Shown in pieces: positions 23,911 through 31,965 of a stretch of DNA of 64,000 nucleotides; position 1 is the stretch's first letter, and each line of letters begins with the position of its first letter. The notes below the pieces were generated by a model. It was not told where the DNA came from, did not search any database, and worked only from the letters and a program-made list of their open reading frames with translations. Location of the stretch: the NCBI GenBank assembly GCA_963740555.1, contig CAVUES010000005.1, positions 310,001 to 374,000 of the forward strand, given 5' to 3'. Origin of the DNA: Mayfieldus sp963740555 (GTDB lineage Bacteria > Actinomycetota > Thermoleophilia > Solirubrobacterales > 70-9). A program made the position numbers and the translations under genes.

Positions 23911-25908
23911 ATGGAGGAGGCGACAGCAGGACGCGCTGGGGAGCTCCTCTGGCGGCCACCGACCGAGATGGTCGAGGGCTGCGCGATGACCCGCTACATG
24001 CGCTGGCTGGAGACCGAGCGAGGTCTGCGCTTCGACGGCTACCAACCGCTTTGGGAGTGGTCGGTCACCGAGCTGGAGGACTTCTGGGCCTCGATCTGGG
24101 ACTACTTCGGTGTCGCCTCCCCCACCCCGCACTCGGCTGTCCTCGCCGAGCGCAAGATGCCGGGCGCTCGCTGGTTCGAGGGCGCCGAGCTGAACTACGC
24201 GGAGCACCTCTTCCGCGGCAAGCCCGACGGCGAGGCGGCGATCCTGCACGCCTCGGAACTGCGCGAGCTGGACCAGTTGAGCTGGGCCGAGCTGCGCCAG
24301 CAGGTCGCCGAGATCGCGGCCGGTCTGCGAAATCACGGCGTCCGGCGCGGCGACCGGGTCGCCGCCTACCTGCCGAACATCCCCGAGGCGGTGATCGCCT
24401 TCCTGGCCACGGCAAGCATCGGAGCCGTGTGGTCGAGCTGCTCGCCCGACTTCGGGCCCGGCAGCGTCGTCGACCGCTTCGCCCAGATCGAGCCCAAGGT
24501 CTTGTTCGTGGTCGACGGCTACAGCTACAACGGAAAGGAGTTCGACCGCCGCGAGGTGGTCGCCGGGATGCAGGCGCAGATGCCCTCCCTCCAGCACACC
24601 GTCGTGCTCCCCTACCTGAACCCCGAGCCGGATCTCTCACCGCTTCGCAACGCGATCACCTGGGGCGAGCTGGCATCGAGCGGCGAGGGCGCCGAGCTTC
24701 GCTTCGAGTCGGTCCCCTTCGATCACCCGCTCTGGATCCTCTACTCGTCGGGCACGACCGGCCTGCCGAAGGCAATCGTCCAGGGCCACGGCGGGATCCT
24801 CCTCGAACACCTGAAGAAGCTGAACCTGCACGTCGACGGACGGCGCGGCGACCGGTTCTTCTGGTTCACCACCACGGGATGGATGATGTGGAACTTCCTC
24901 GTATCCGGCCTGCTCACCGAGGCGGCGATCGTCCTTTACGACGGCAGCCCAGGGCATCCGGACGTCGGCGTGCTCTGGGACCTCGCCGACCGCGCTCGCA
25001 TCACCTGCTTCGGCACCAGCGCCAGCTACATCGCCAGCTGCATGAAGGCCGGCGTCGAGCCCGGCGCCGGTCGCGACCTCAGCGCCCTGCGCGCGGTCGG
25101 ATCGACCGGGTCCCCGCTGTCCCCGGAGAGCTTCGACTGGGTCTACGACCACATCGGCAGCGACACCTGGCTCTTCTCGACCAGCGGCGGCACCGACGTC
25201 TGCACCGCGTTCGTCGGCGGCGTCCCGCTGTTGCCCGTATACCGCGGCGAGCTGCAGGGCCGGGCGCTGGGCGCCAAGGTCGAGGCATTCGACGAGGAGG
25301 GAAGCCCGGTGATCGACGAGGTCGGAGAGCTCGTGATCACGGAGCCGATGCCATCGATGCCGCTCTTCCTCTGGGGCGACGGAGACGGCTCGCGCTATCG
25401 CGCCAGCTACTTCGAGCAGTACCCTGGGATCTGGCGCCACGGCGACTGGATCGAGATCACCTCGCGCGGCACGGCGGTGATCTATGGGCGCTCCGACTCG
25501 ACGATCAACCGCCAGGGCGTCCGGATGGGCACGAGCGAGATCTACCGTGCCGTGCAGGCGATTCCCGAGGTGCTGGACGCCCTCGTCGTCGACGTACCCA
25601 GGGCGGGGACCGAAGGATGGATGCCGCTGTTCGTCGTCCTGCGCGAGGGAGCCGATCTGGACCAGGAGCTGGAGGACGAGATCAAGCGACGGATCCGCGA
25701 GCGCTGCTCCCCGCGTCACGTCCCGAATGCCGTCTTTCGCATCGCCGAGGTGCCGCGCACCCTCAGCGGCAAGGTGCTGGAGGTGCCGGTGAAGCGGATC
25801 CTGATGGGCACCGCCCCCGAGCAGGCGGCAAGCCGCGACTCGCTGGCCAATCCGGCGGCGCTCGACTACTTCGTCGAGCTGGCCGAGAGGCTCGACGCTA
25901 CGTCCTGA
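23911..25908 (+). CDS. aacS: Acetoacetyl-CoA synthetase
   Basis: A 665-residue adenylate-forming ligase that converts acetoacetate, ATP and CoA to acetoacetyl-CoA. The N-terminal WRPPTEMVEG and MTRYMRWLETERGLRFDGYQ are typical of AacS. The AMP-binding P-loop is ILYSSGTTGLPKAIVQGHGG. The A5-A8 motifs are seen as SGGTDVCTAFVGG, WRHGDWIEI and YGRSDSTINRQGVRMG, and the catalytic C-terminal Lys lies in RTLSGKVLEVPVKRIL. It feeds acetoacetate into the acyl-CoA pool used by the carboxylase, HMG-CoA lyase and Ccr encoded elsewhere in the window. Its 3' end overlaps the convergent GGDEF gene by 43 bp. Confidence 0.93.
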   Translation: MEEATAGRAGELLWRPPTEMVEGCAMTRYMRWLETERGLRFDGYQPLWEWSVTELEDFWASIWDYFGVASPTPHSAVLAERKMPGARWFEGAELNYAEHLFRGKPDGEAAILHASELRELDQLSWAELRQQVAEIAAGLRNHGVRRGDRVAAYLPNIPEAVIAFLATASIGAVWSSCSPDFGPGSVVDRFAQIEPKVLFVVDGYSYNGKEFDRREVVAGMQAQMPSLQHTVVLPYLNPEPDLSPLRNAITWGELASSGEGAELRFESVPFDHPLWILYSSGTTGLPKAIVQGHGGILLEHLKKLNLHVDGRRGDRFFWFTTTGWMMWNFLVSGLLTEAAIVLYDGSPGHPDVGVLWDLADRARITCFGTSASYIASCMKAGVEPGAGRDLSALRAVGSTGSPLSPESFDWVYDHIGSDTWLFSTSGGTDVCTAFVGGVPLLPVYRGELQGRALGAKVEAFDEEGSPVIDEVGELVITEPMPSMPLFLWGDGDGSRYRASYFEQYPGIWRHGDWIEITSRGTAVIYGRSDSTINRQGVRMGTSEIYRAVQAIPEVLDALVVDVPRAGTEGWMPLFVVLREGADLDQELEDEIKRRIRERCSPRHVPNAVFRIAEVPRTLSGKVLEVPVKRILMGTAPEQAASRDSLANPAALDYFVELAERLDATS

Positions 25909-27620
25909 AGGACGTTAGTTCGGGCCAGCTCGTCGAACGCGTCGGAATCCAGCAGGGCCAGGAACGCATCGACTACCCGCTCGTCGAACTGGGTGCCGGC
26001 GTTGTGGCGCAGCTCATAGCGCGCCATCGACTCGTTCATCGCCGAGCGGTAGGCGCGATCGTTGGTCATCGCCTCGTAGGCGTCGCCGACGGCGAGAATC
26101 CGCGCCTCCAGCGGGATCTCGCGCCCGCTGAGCCCGAGCGGATAACCCCGCCCGTCAGGGCGCTCATGGTGGGTGCCAATCCAAAGGGCGATGTCGCTGA
26201 GCCCGGCGTTGCGGGCGATCCGCGCCCCGATCTCGGGATGGCCGCGCATCTCCTCCATCTCCGCCGCCGTGAGCGGGCCGGGCTTGGCGAGGATCGAGCC
26301 CCTGACGCCGATCTTGCCGACGTCGTGAAGGATTCCGGCGAGGCGAAGCCGCTGAACGTCGTCCGGGTAGAGCCCCAGCTTCTCCCCCATCGCCTCGGCG
26401 TAGCGCCCGACCACCTGCGAGTGCCGGGCCGATCCCATCTGGTTGACGTCGACCAGCTCGGCGAGCGAGAGGATCGTCTCCAGGCTGGTCGGCAACTCGT
26501 TGGCGGCGCCGAGGCCGAGCTCGAGGAGGTTCGACGCGACCTCGTCGCTGAAGATCACGGTGCGGTCGCGGCCGAGTCGCTTCGCCGCCAGTAGCGCCTG
26601 CTCGGCGGCGGTGGTCAGCTCCTGCGGGGTGCTTCCGTGGCGGCCGTGGATCGCGACGCCGGCGCTGACGGTGAGCCTGTTTGGCCCGTCCTCCAGCGCC
26701 TCGCGAATCGACTTTCGAAGCCGCTCGGCGAGCAGGTAGGTGTCGACCTGGGCGGCCTCTGGAACGATCACCCCGAACTCGTCCCCTCCGAGACGGGCAA
26801 GGGTGTCGGATTCGCGGACCTCGCGCCTCATCAGCTGGGCCACCTGCTCGAGCAGGCGGTCTCCGGCGTGGTGGCCGGCGGCGTCGTTGATCGCCTGGAA
26901 GCGGTCGAGGTCGAGCCAGACGAGCCCGAACTCGATGCCAACCCGCTTCGCCCGCGCAACCTCCTGGCGAAGCTTGGTCTCGAACTCGCGGCGATTCGGC
27001 AAGCTCGTGAGCACGTCGATGCTGGCCGCGGAGGAGAGCTGCGTGACGAGGTGGTCGGCGCGGGAGCGAAGCAATCCCATGATCACGCCGGAGACGAAAA
27101 GGCCGCCGGTCAGCATCACCCACTTCAGCTCGCTGAGGCCGACGTGGTGGAAGTTGAGGACGACGGCATAGGAGACGCTGGCAACCGTCCCGCACACCAT
27201 CGCCCAGCGAAGCTCGAAGAAGTAGAAGGCGGCAAGGGCGACCCAGAAGTAGAACAGCGCATAGGAGCCGGTCGCATCAGGCGCCGCCGAACCACGATCG
27301 CGAGCGCAACGAGCAGGTTGCCGACCATCGGCGAGACGCGGAAGAACCAGACCGGAAGGCGGTCGTAGGCAATCAGGAACAGGCCCGCGGTGAGATAGGC
27401 GGCGAGCGCCGTGATGGCAAACGGCAGCACCGCGCGATGCGGGAGACCCGGGAAGAAGAAGGGTCGCCAACGCGAGCGTCCCGCCGATCCCGAACAGGTA
27501 GGCAAACGTGCGCGCCATCAGCGCCCGGTCGTCGACGATCCGGGCGCTGCTCGAGCTCCCGCTGACGAACCGCAGCCGGGCCTTTATCGGAGGGTCGAAA
27601 TGTGGAGACAGTTCCAACAT
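25866..27620 (-). CDS. Membrane GGDEF and HD-GYP protein, cyclic-di-GMP turnover, N-terminal double frameshift
   Basis: A 584-codon frame joining a membrane sensor region to a diguanylate cyclase domain and an HD-GYP phosphodiesterase domain. The cyclase has the active site RLGGDEF, with an inhibitory RESD site five residues before GGDEF. HD-GYP residues appear as ILHDVGKIGVRG and THHERPDGRGYP. Both domains appear catalytically complete. Between about 27,455 and 27,285 the frame is Arg/Pro rich, while another frame encodes convincing membrane sequence (LPFAITALAAYLTAGLFLIA and VSPMVGNLLVALAIVV). Two compensating indels therefore interrupt the sensor. The start is unsure (27620 or 27518). The 3' end overlaps aacS convergently. 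Confidence 0.85.
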   Translation of the reverse strand: MLELSPHFDPPIKARLRFVSGSSSSARIVDDRALMARTFAYLFGIGGTLALATLLLPGSPASRGAAVCHHGARRLSHRGPVPDCLRPPSGLVLPRLADGRQPARCARDRGSAAPDATGSYALFYFWVALAAFYFFELRWAMVCGTVASVSYAVVLNFHHVGLSELKWVMLTGGLFVSGVIMGLLRSRADHLVTQLSSAASIDVLTSLPNRREFETKLRQEVARAKRVGIEFGLVWLDLDRFQAINDAAGHHAGDRLLEQVAQLMRREVRESDTLARLGGDEFGVIVPEAAQVDTYLLAERLRKSIREALEDGPNRLTVSAGVAIHGRHGSTPQELTTAAEQALLAAKRLGRDRTVIFSDEVASNLLELGLGAANELPTSLETILSLAELVDVNQMGSARHSQVVGRYAEAMGEKLGLYPDDVQRLRLAGILHDVGKIGVRGSILAKPGPLTAAEMEEMRGHPEIGARIARNAGLSDIALWIGTHHERPDGRGYPLGLSGREIPLEARILAVGDAYEAMTNDRAYRSAMNESMARYELRHNAGTQFDERVVDAFLALLDSDAFDELARTNVLQDVASSLSASSTK

Positions 27621-27759
27621 CGCATTGCACCGTCGAGCCGCGTAAACGGCGCCTGCGGAGATATCGGCACCAGCGTGGTGACCATCGACCCCAGAATCGA
27701 CTAGAACGACCGGTGATCCGCTGATTCAGGAGGAGACCGACGCCCTGGTCCTCCACCTG

Positions 27760-28032
27760 ATGGGAGACAGCAGCGCCGAAGGTCTGGCCGCCACCCGAGG
27801 GATCGACGAGACGATCGCCGAGCTGCCCGGTCTCGAGGGCTTGATGATGATCGAGGACTACCTGAACGCCGCCTGGCGACGCGTTGCTCAGCGCCCAGGC
27901 TGGGCTGGCGTGGCACCGATGCCGGGGCGCCGCGAGCCGTCGACCGGGGGCACGGCGGAGCACTGGCCTCCGCCCGAGGACACGAGCCGCGACGACGCCT
28001 CGGAGGAGCAACCCGCGGGGAGCTGGAGCTAG
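27760..28032 (+). CDS. Small hypothetical protein, uncertain start
   Basis: At least 90 residues from the ATG at 27760: MGDSSAEGLAATRGIDETIA, then ELPGLEGLMMIEDYLNAAWR and a Pro/Glu-rich acidic tail. No family recognised. The in-frame sequence just upstream (PLIQEETDALVLHL) also looks protein-like but lacks ATG, GTG or TTG. A strong AGGAGGAG at 27728-27735 is nine bases before an in-frame CTG at 27745, a possible start. It lies between a divergent GGDEF gene and the convergent PAP2 gene, whose stop it overlaps by 4 bp. Confidence 0.4.
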   Translation: MGDSSAEGLAATRGIDETIAELPGLEGLMMIEDYLNAAWRRVAQRPGWAGVAPMPGRREPSTGGTAEHWPPPEDTSRDDASEEQPAGSWS

Positions 28033-28895
28033 CGGCGGTCGGCCTCGAGGGCGACGCCGTAGGTCAGCGCGACCGACGCGGCGGCGATCCCGATCGCGGC
28101 GACGACAGCCGTCGTGTGGGCCTCCGCGTAGGAGATGAGCGGGTTCGGGTGCATGACCGCGATCAGGGCGACTCCCAACGCCGCGGTGGCCGCCAGGACC
28201 TCCAGCAGCTTCGCGTTGATCGACCGCGCCGAGATCCCGAGCTTGCGGTCGACCGCGGGGCTTGCGGCGCCACGGCCCTCGATCGCCCGCAGGCCGGCGA
28301 GGGCCAGCATGCTGACCGTCCCGGCGACCAGGAATCCGCCCAGCACGTCGCTCGGAAAGTGCCAGCCCTGGATCACGAGCGCAATCGAGACCGCAAGTGC
28401 GAATGCCCCGCCGGCGATCGCCGTCGCCGGCCGCCAGCGACTGGGGGAGACCAGGACGGCGGCCAGCACCAGCGACATCACGGCGGTCGCGTGCCCGCTT
28501 GGAAACGCGGCGCCCCCCAGCTGATTGGAACCCAGGATTGGCTGATAGCGAGGATGTGCGGCGGCGGCCTTGAGCAGCTGGGTGGCGACGTTCGCGCCCG
28601 CAACCAACAGCGCCGCCGCCAGCGCCCGCTTGGGACGGCCCCAGAGCAGACCGGCGGCACAGATCGCGAGCAGCGCCGCGACCGTATACGGCAGGTCGAC
28701 GCTGTGCGCGAGCCAGTCGTTGACGACCCAGATCCATCGATGCTGCTCGGAAAGCGTCGTCAGCCCGTGCAAGGCGGTGGCGTCCGCACGGGCGATCGGC
28801 CCGACGAAATAGGCGGCGAGCAGCAAGGCCGCGAGGGCGGTGACGCCGCCGGCTGCCGCGAGGAGGAGGCGATTGATGCGCGCGTCCACCTCCAC
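28029..28895 (-). CDS. PAP2-family phosphatase, integral membrane
   Basis: A 288-residue membrane protein. The three phosphatase motifs are recognisable: KAAAAHPRY (KX6RP-like), PSGHATA and WHFPSDVLGGF (the catalytic His and Asp). The usual Arg of motif 3 is not seen (VIQGWH). About eight hydrophobic helices surround them. Such enzymes remove phosphate from isoprenyl or phosphatidyl phosphates at the outer face of the membrane, for example undecaprenyl or phosphatidylglycerol phosphate. The substrate cannot be chosen from sequence. GTG start at 28895. It is downstream of, and on the same strand as, the ABC-2 exporter genes. Confidence 0.8.
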   Translation of the reverse strand: MEVDARINRLLLAAAGGVTALAALLLAAYFVGPIARADATALHGLTTLSEQHRWIWVVNDWLAHSVDLPYTVAALLAICAAGLLWGRPKRALAAALLVAGANVATQLLKAAAAHPRYQPILGSNQLGGAAFPSGHATAVMSLVLAAVLVSPSRWRPATAIAGGAFALAVSIALVIQGWHFPSDVLGGFLVAGTVSMLALAGLRAIEGRGAASPAVDRKLGISARSINAKLLEVLAATAALGVALIAVMHPNPLISYAEAHTTAVVAAIGIAAASVALTYGVALEADRR

Positions 28896-28918
28896 ACCGT
28901 AGCGGGGTGCGGACGCGG

Positions 28919-29656
28919 CTAATGGGTGCGGCGGCGCAGCGTCGCCGCGCCCAACGCCAGCGACAGCAGGGTCGCCCCGAGCGTCACCGAGACGTCAAGC
29001 ACGCCTCTCGCGCCCAATGTCCCATCCGTGGTCACCCGTGAAAGCGCCTCGTAAGCGTAGGTGAGCGGCATCACGTCCGAGACCGCGGTCAGCACCCCGG
29101 CCATCTGGTCGCGAGCGACGAAAAGGCCACAGAGGATCATCTGCGGCGTGACCAGAGCGGGCATGAACTGAACGGCCTGGAACTCGGTTCGCGCGAAGGC
29201 GCTCACGAACAACCCCAGCGACATGCCCAGCAGCGCGTTGCCGACCGCCAGCGCCGCAACCAGCACCGCCGATCCGGCGACGTGGAGGTCGAGGAGACCG
29301 AAGGCGACAATCGACGTGACCACCGCCTGAACCGTGGCCACCACCGCGAAGGCCAAGCCGTAGCCGAGCAGCAGATCGAGCTTTGCCAGCGGCATCGTCA
29401 TCAGCCGCTCCAGGGTTCCGGTCGTCCGCTCTCGCAGCATCGTGATCGAGGTGACCACGAACATCGTGATGAACGGGAAAAGTCCGACCAACGGGCCCCC
29501 GATGTGCTGGAAGGTGGCCGGGTCGTGGTGGTACGCCCCCTTAAGCAGCGTGAGCAGAAACGGCGGGACCCCCATCAGCAGGGCGATAGTGCGGGGATCC
29601 CGGCGCAGCTGCGTGAGCACCCGAAACGCGGTCGCGAGCGTGATTCGCGGGCTCAC
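28919..29656 (-). CDS. ABC-2 type transporter permease
   Basis: A 245-residue permease with six hydrophobic helices and the ABC-2 pattern GLFPFITMFVVTSITMLRER followed by TTGTLERLMTMPL, the conserved cytoplasmic coupling region of DrrB/YhhJ-like proteins. It forms an exporter with the ATPase encoded upstream. The GTG start at 29656 overlaps the stop of a 21-codon mini-gene, which itself begins within the ATPase stop. The exported substrate is not evident; drugs, lipids or polysaccharide precursors are usual for the family. Confidence 0.87.
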   Translation of the reverse strand: MSPRITLATAFRVLTQLRRDPRTIALLMGVPPFLLTLLKGAYHHDPATFQHIGGPLVGLFPFITMFVVTSITMLRERTTGTLERLMTMPLAKLDLLLGYGLAFAVVATVQAVVTSIVAFGLLDLHVAGSAVLVAALAVGNALLGMSLGLFVSAFARTEFQAVQFMPALVTPQMILCGLFVARDQMAGVLTAVSDVMPLTYAYEALSRVTTDGTLGARGVLDVSVTLGATLLSLALGAATLRRRTH

Positions 29657-29718
29657 AACGCGGCCTCACGTTCGCGCTCAGCCCACCACATGGCTCTTCG
29701 TTTGAGCCTCGCGCTCAT
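29653..29718 (-). CDS. Overlapping 21-residue mini-gene between ABC ATPase and permease
   Basis: The ATG at 29718 overlaps the ATPase TGA (ATGA), and its own TGA overlaps the permease GTG (GTGA). It encodes a basic, Trp-containing peptide beginning MSARLKRRAMWWAERERE. The C-terminal codons echo the ATPase tail (EREAAL against ESEAVL), suggesting a local duplication. It may act only to carry ribosomes from ATPase to permease, or be the remnant of a deleted second permease. No homologue is known to me. Confidence 0.4.
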   Translation of the reverse strand: MSARLKRRAMWWAEREREAAL

Positions 29719-30434
29719 AACACGGCCTCGCTCTCCCGTATCAGGGCCAGAAACGCCTCGTCGAGATCCTGTTCGCGAGTTCGGGCTCGCAGGCCGTCGG
29801 GCGTGTCCTCGGCGAGAATCTCACCCTCCCGCATCAACAGCAGCCGGTCGCAGTGCTCGGCCTCGTCCATCACGTGGCTGGAGACGAGCAGGGTCGTTCC
29901 CCCGGCGGCAAGCTCGGCGAAGGTCGCCCAGAGGTCCCGCCGCAGGACGGGGTCCAGTCCGACGGTGGGCTCGTCGAGGATCAGTGCGTGCGGCTCGCCG
30001 AGCAGAGCGGTGGCAAGCGAGGCGCGCGCCTGCTCGCCGCCCGAGAGGTCGTTGACGACCTGATCCGCGTGCTGCTCCAGATCGACGGTCTCGATCACCC
30101 GCTCGACCCGTTCGTTCCCGACCCCGAGCACGCGCGCGAAGTAGTGCAGGTTCTCGCGCACGCTGAGATCCCCATAGACCGACGGAGCCTGGGTCACATA
30201 TCCGACCCGCCGCCGCAACCCCGGCGCCCCGGCCGGCTCCCCGAGCACGGTGACGACGCCGGACTCGACGATCTGGACGCCGACGATCGCCCGCATCAAG
30301 GTCGTCTTTCCGCAGCCGCTGGGCCCGAGCAGACCCGTGACGCGTCCGGATTCGACGGTCAGGGAGACGTCGCGCAGGACCGGCCGCCCACCGCGCCGAA
30401 CACGGAGGCCCTCGATCTCGATCGCGGCACCCAT
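29715..30434 (-). CDS. ABC transporter ATP-binding protein (DrrA-like)
   Basis: A 239-residue ATPase. Walker A is GPSGCGKTTLMRA, the Q-loop region YVTQAPSVYGDLSVREN, the signature LSGGEQARASLATALLG and Walker B ALILDEPTVGLDP. The H-loop His is in LLVSSHVMDEAEHCDRL. It powers the ABC-2 permease encoded downstream through the mini-gene. The short C-terminus lacks the long extension of DrrA proper. It follows the carboxylase gene by 10 bp, so the whole minus-strand run from 35510 to 28029 may be read as one or two long transcripts. Confidence 0.9.
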   Translation of the reverse strand: MGAAIEIEGLRVRRGGRPVLRDVSLTVESGRVTGLLGPSGCGKTTLMRAIVGVQIVESGVVTVLGEPAGAPGLRRRVGYVTQAPSVYGDLSVRENLHYFARVLGVGNERVERVIETVDLEQHADQVVNDLSGGEQARASLATALLGEPHALILDEPTVGLDPVLRRDLWATFAELAAGGTTLLVSSHVMDEAEHCDRLLLMREGEILAEDTPDGLRARTREQDLDEAFLALIRESEAVL

Positions 30435-30444
30435 CCAGGGCGAC

Positions 30445-31965
30445 TCATGCCGGAGTGATCGGATTGCGACGCTGCGCGAAGCCGCGGTCGCGGCCCTCGG
30501 CGTAGGCGAAGCGGCGGATCAGCTCGCCGCGCAAGTCCTGCGGCTGCACAACCGCGTCGACGACGAGCTCGGAGGCTAGATGGAGGATGTCGATGTCCTC
30601 CGCGTACTCGCGCCGCTTCTCGGCCACGAAGCGCTCGCGCTCCTCGGGGTCCTCGATCGCCTGGATCTGGTTGTAGAAGACGGCGTTGATCGCCGCCTGC
30701 GGGCCCATCACCGCGATCGACGCGGTGGGCAGCGCGATGCAGCAATCGGGCTCGAACGCGGGGCCGGCCATCGCGTAGAGACCGGCTCCGTAGGCCTTGC
30801 GCACGATCACGGAGATCTTCGGCACCGTCGCCTCCGAGACGGCGCTGATCATCTTCGCCCCGTGGCGGATGATCCCCTCCCGCTCCACCGCGGTCCCGAT
30901 CATGAAGCCGGGGACGTCGGCGAGGAAGAGCAGCGGGAAGTTGAACGCGTTGCAGGTCTGGATGAAGCGCGCCGCCTTGTCGGCCGAGTCGACGAAGAGC
31001 ACCCCGCCCGTGTGCTTGGGTTGGTTGGCCACCACGCCGATCGCGCGGCCGTCGAGACGCCCATAGCCGACGATCAGCTCCTTGGCCCAATCGGCGTGCA
31101 CCTCGAGCAGCGATTCGCCGTCCAGCAGCGAGTCGAGCACCTCGCGCATGTCGAAGATCTGGTTCTCGTCCGCGGGCACGACGTCGGCGATCGAGGCGTC
31201 GGAGGCCGGCTCGACCGGTGGCGCCGCCGGTGGGTCATCGCGCCAGTTCGGGGGCATGTAGGACAAATAGCGGCGCGCCAGATCGACGACGTCAGCGTCG
31301 CTGGCGGCGAGGAAGTGCCCGCAGCCCGAGACGCTCGTGTGCATCTTCGCGCCGCCCATCTCCTCGAGGGTCACCTTCTCGCCGATCACCATCTCGGCCA
31401 TCCTCGGCGAGCCGAGGTACATGGAGGCATTGCCCTCGCGCATGATCACGACGTCGCAGAAGGCCGGGATGTAGGCCCCGCCGGCGGCGCTCGGCCCGAA
31501 CAGCAGGCAGACCTGCGGGACCTGGCCGGAGAGACGCACCTGGTTGTAGAAGATTCGCCCGGCCCCGCGCCGGCCGGGAAACATCTGCACCTGGTCGGTG
31601 ATCCGTGCGCCAGCCGAGTCGACCAGGTAGACCATCGGCAGGCTCAGCTTCAGCGCACGCTCCTGCATCCGGAGGATCTTCTCGACCGTCTTCGGGCCCC
31701 AGGAACCGGCCTTGACGGTCGGGTCGTTGGCCATCAGCGCGGTGCGCTGTCCCCCCACCAGCGCCAGCCCGGTGACCACTCCATCTGCCCCCAGCCCTTC
31801 CTGCTCCCAGTTGGCGAGCAGCGCCTCCTCCGCGAAGGAGCCCGGGTCGACGAGCCTTTCGATCCGCTCTCGGACCGGGAGCTTTTCCTGCTCGACTAGC
31901 TTTGCCTGATGACGCTCGGGACCGCCGGCCAGCGCCGCCTCAAGCGCCGGGCGGATATCGGTCAC
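30445..31965 (-). CDS. Acyl-CoA carboxylase, carboxyltransferase (beta) subunit
   Basis: A 506-residue AccD/PccB-type subunit that transfers CO2 from carboxybiotin to an acyl-CoA. The N-terminal crotonase-like domain holds LPMVYLVDSAGARITDQVQM and the C-terminal domain FPLLFLADVPGFMIGTAVER. Oxyanion-hole glycines are visible in GPSAAGGAYIP and RKAYGAGLYAMAG. The acyl-CoA specificity is not certain; propionyl- or methylcrotonyl-CoA would fit the nearby HMG-CoA lyase. The biotin-carrying alpha subunit is not in the window. It overlaps the upstream DivIVA-domain gene by 4 bp (ATGA), so the two are translationally coupled. Confidence 0.92.
   Translation of the reverse strand: MTDIRPALEAALAGGPERHQAKLVEQEKLPVRERIERLVDPGSFAEEALLANWEQEGLGADGVVTGLALVGGQRTALMANDPTVKAGSWGPKTVEKILRMQERALKLSLPMVYLVDSAGARITDQVQMFPGRRGAGRIFYNQVRLSGQVPQVCLLFGPSAAGGAYIPAFCDVVIMREGNASMYLGSPRMAEMVIGEKVTLEEMGGAKMHTSVSGCGHFLAASDADVVDLARRYLSYMPPNWRDDPPAAPPVEPASDASIADVVPADENQIFDMREVLDSLLDGESLLEVHADWAKELIVGYGRLDGRAIGVVANQPKHTGGVLFVDSADKAARFIQTCNAFNFPLLFLADVPGFMIGTAVEREGIIRHGAKMISAVSEATVPKISVIVRKAYGAGLYAMAGPAFEPDCCIALPTASIAVMGPQAAINAVFYNQIQAIEDPEERERFVAEKRREYAEDIDILHLASELVVDAVVQPQDLRGELIRRFAYAEGRDRGFAQRRNPITPA

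Noticed and set aside
24051..26594. 847-codon plus-strand frame overlapping aacS
   Set aside because: Out-of-phase reading of acetoacetyl-CoA synthetase, Arg-rich with no domain; the AacS motifs are all in the other frame.
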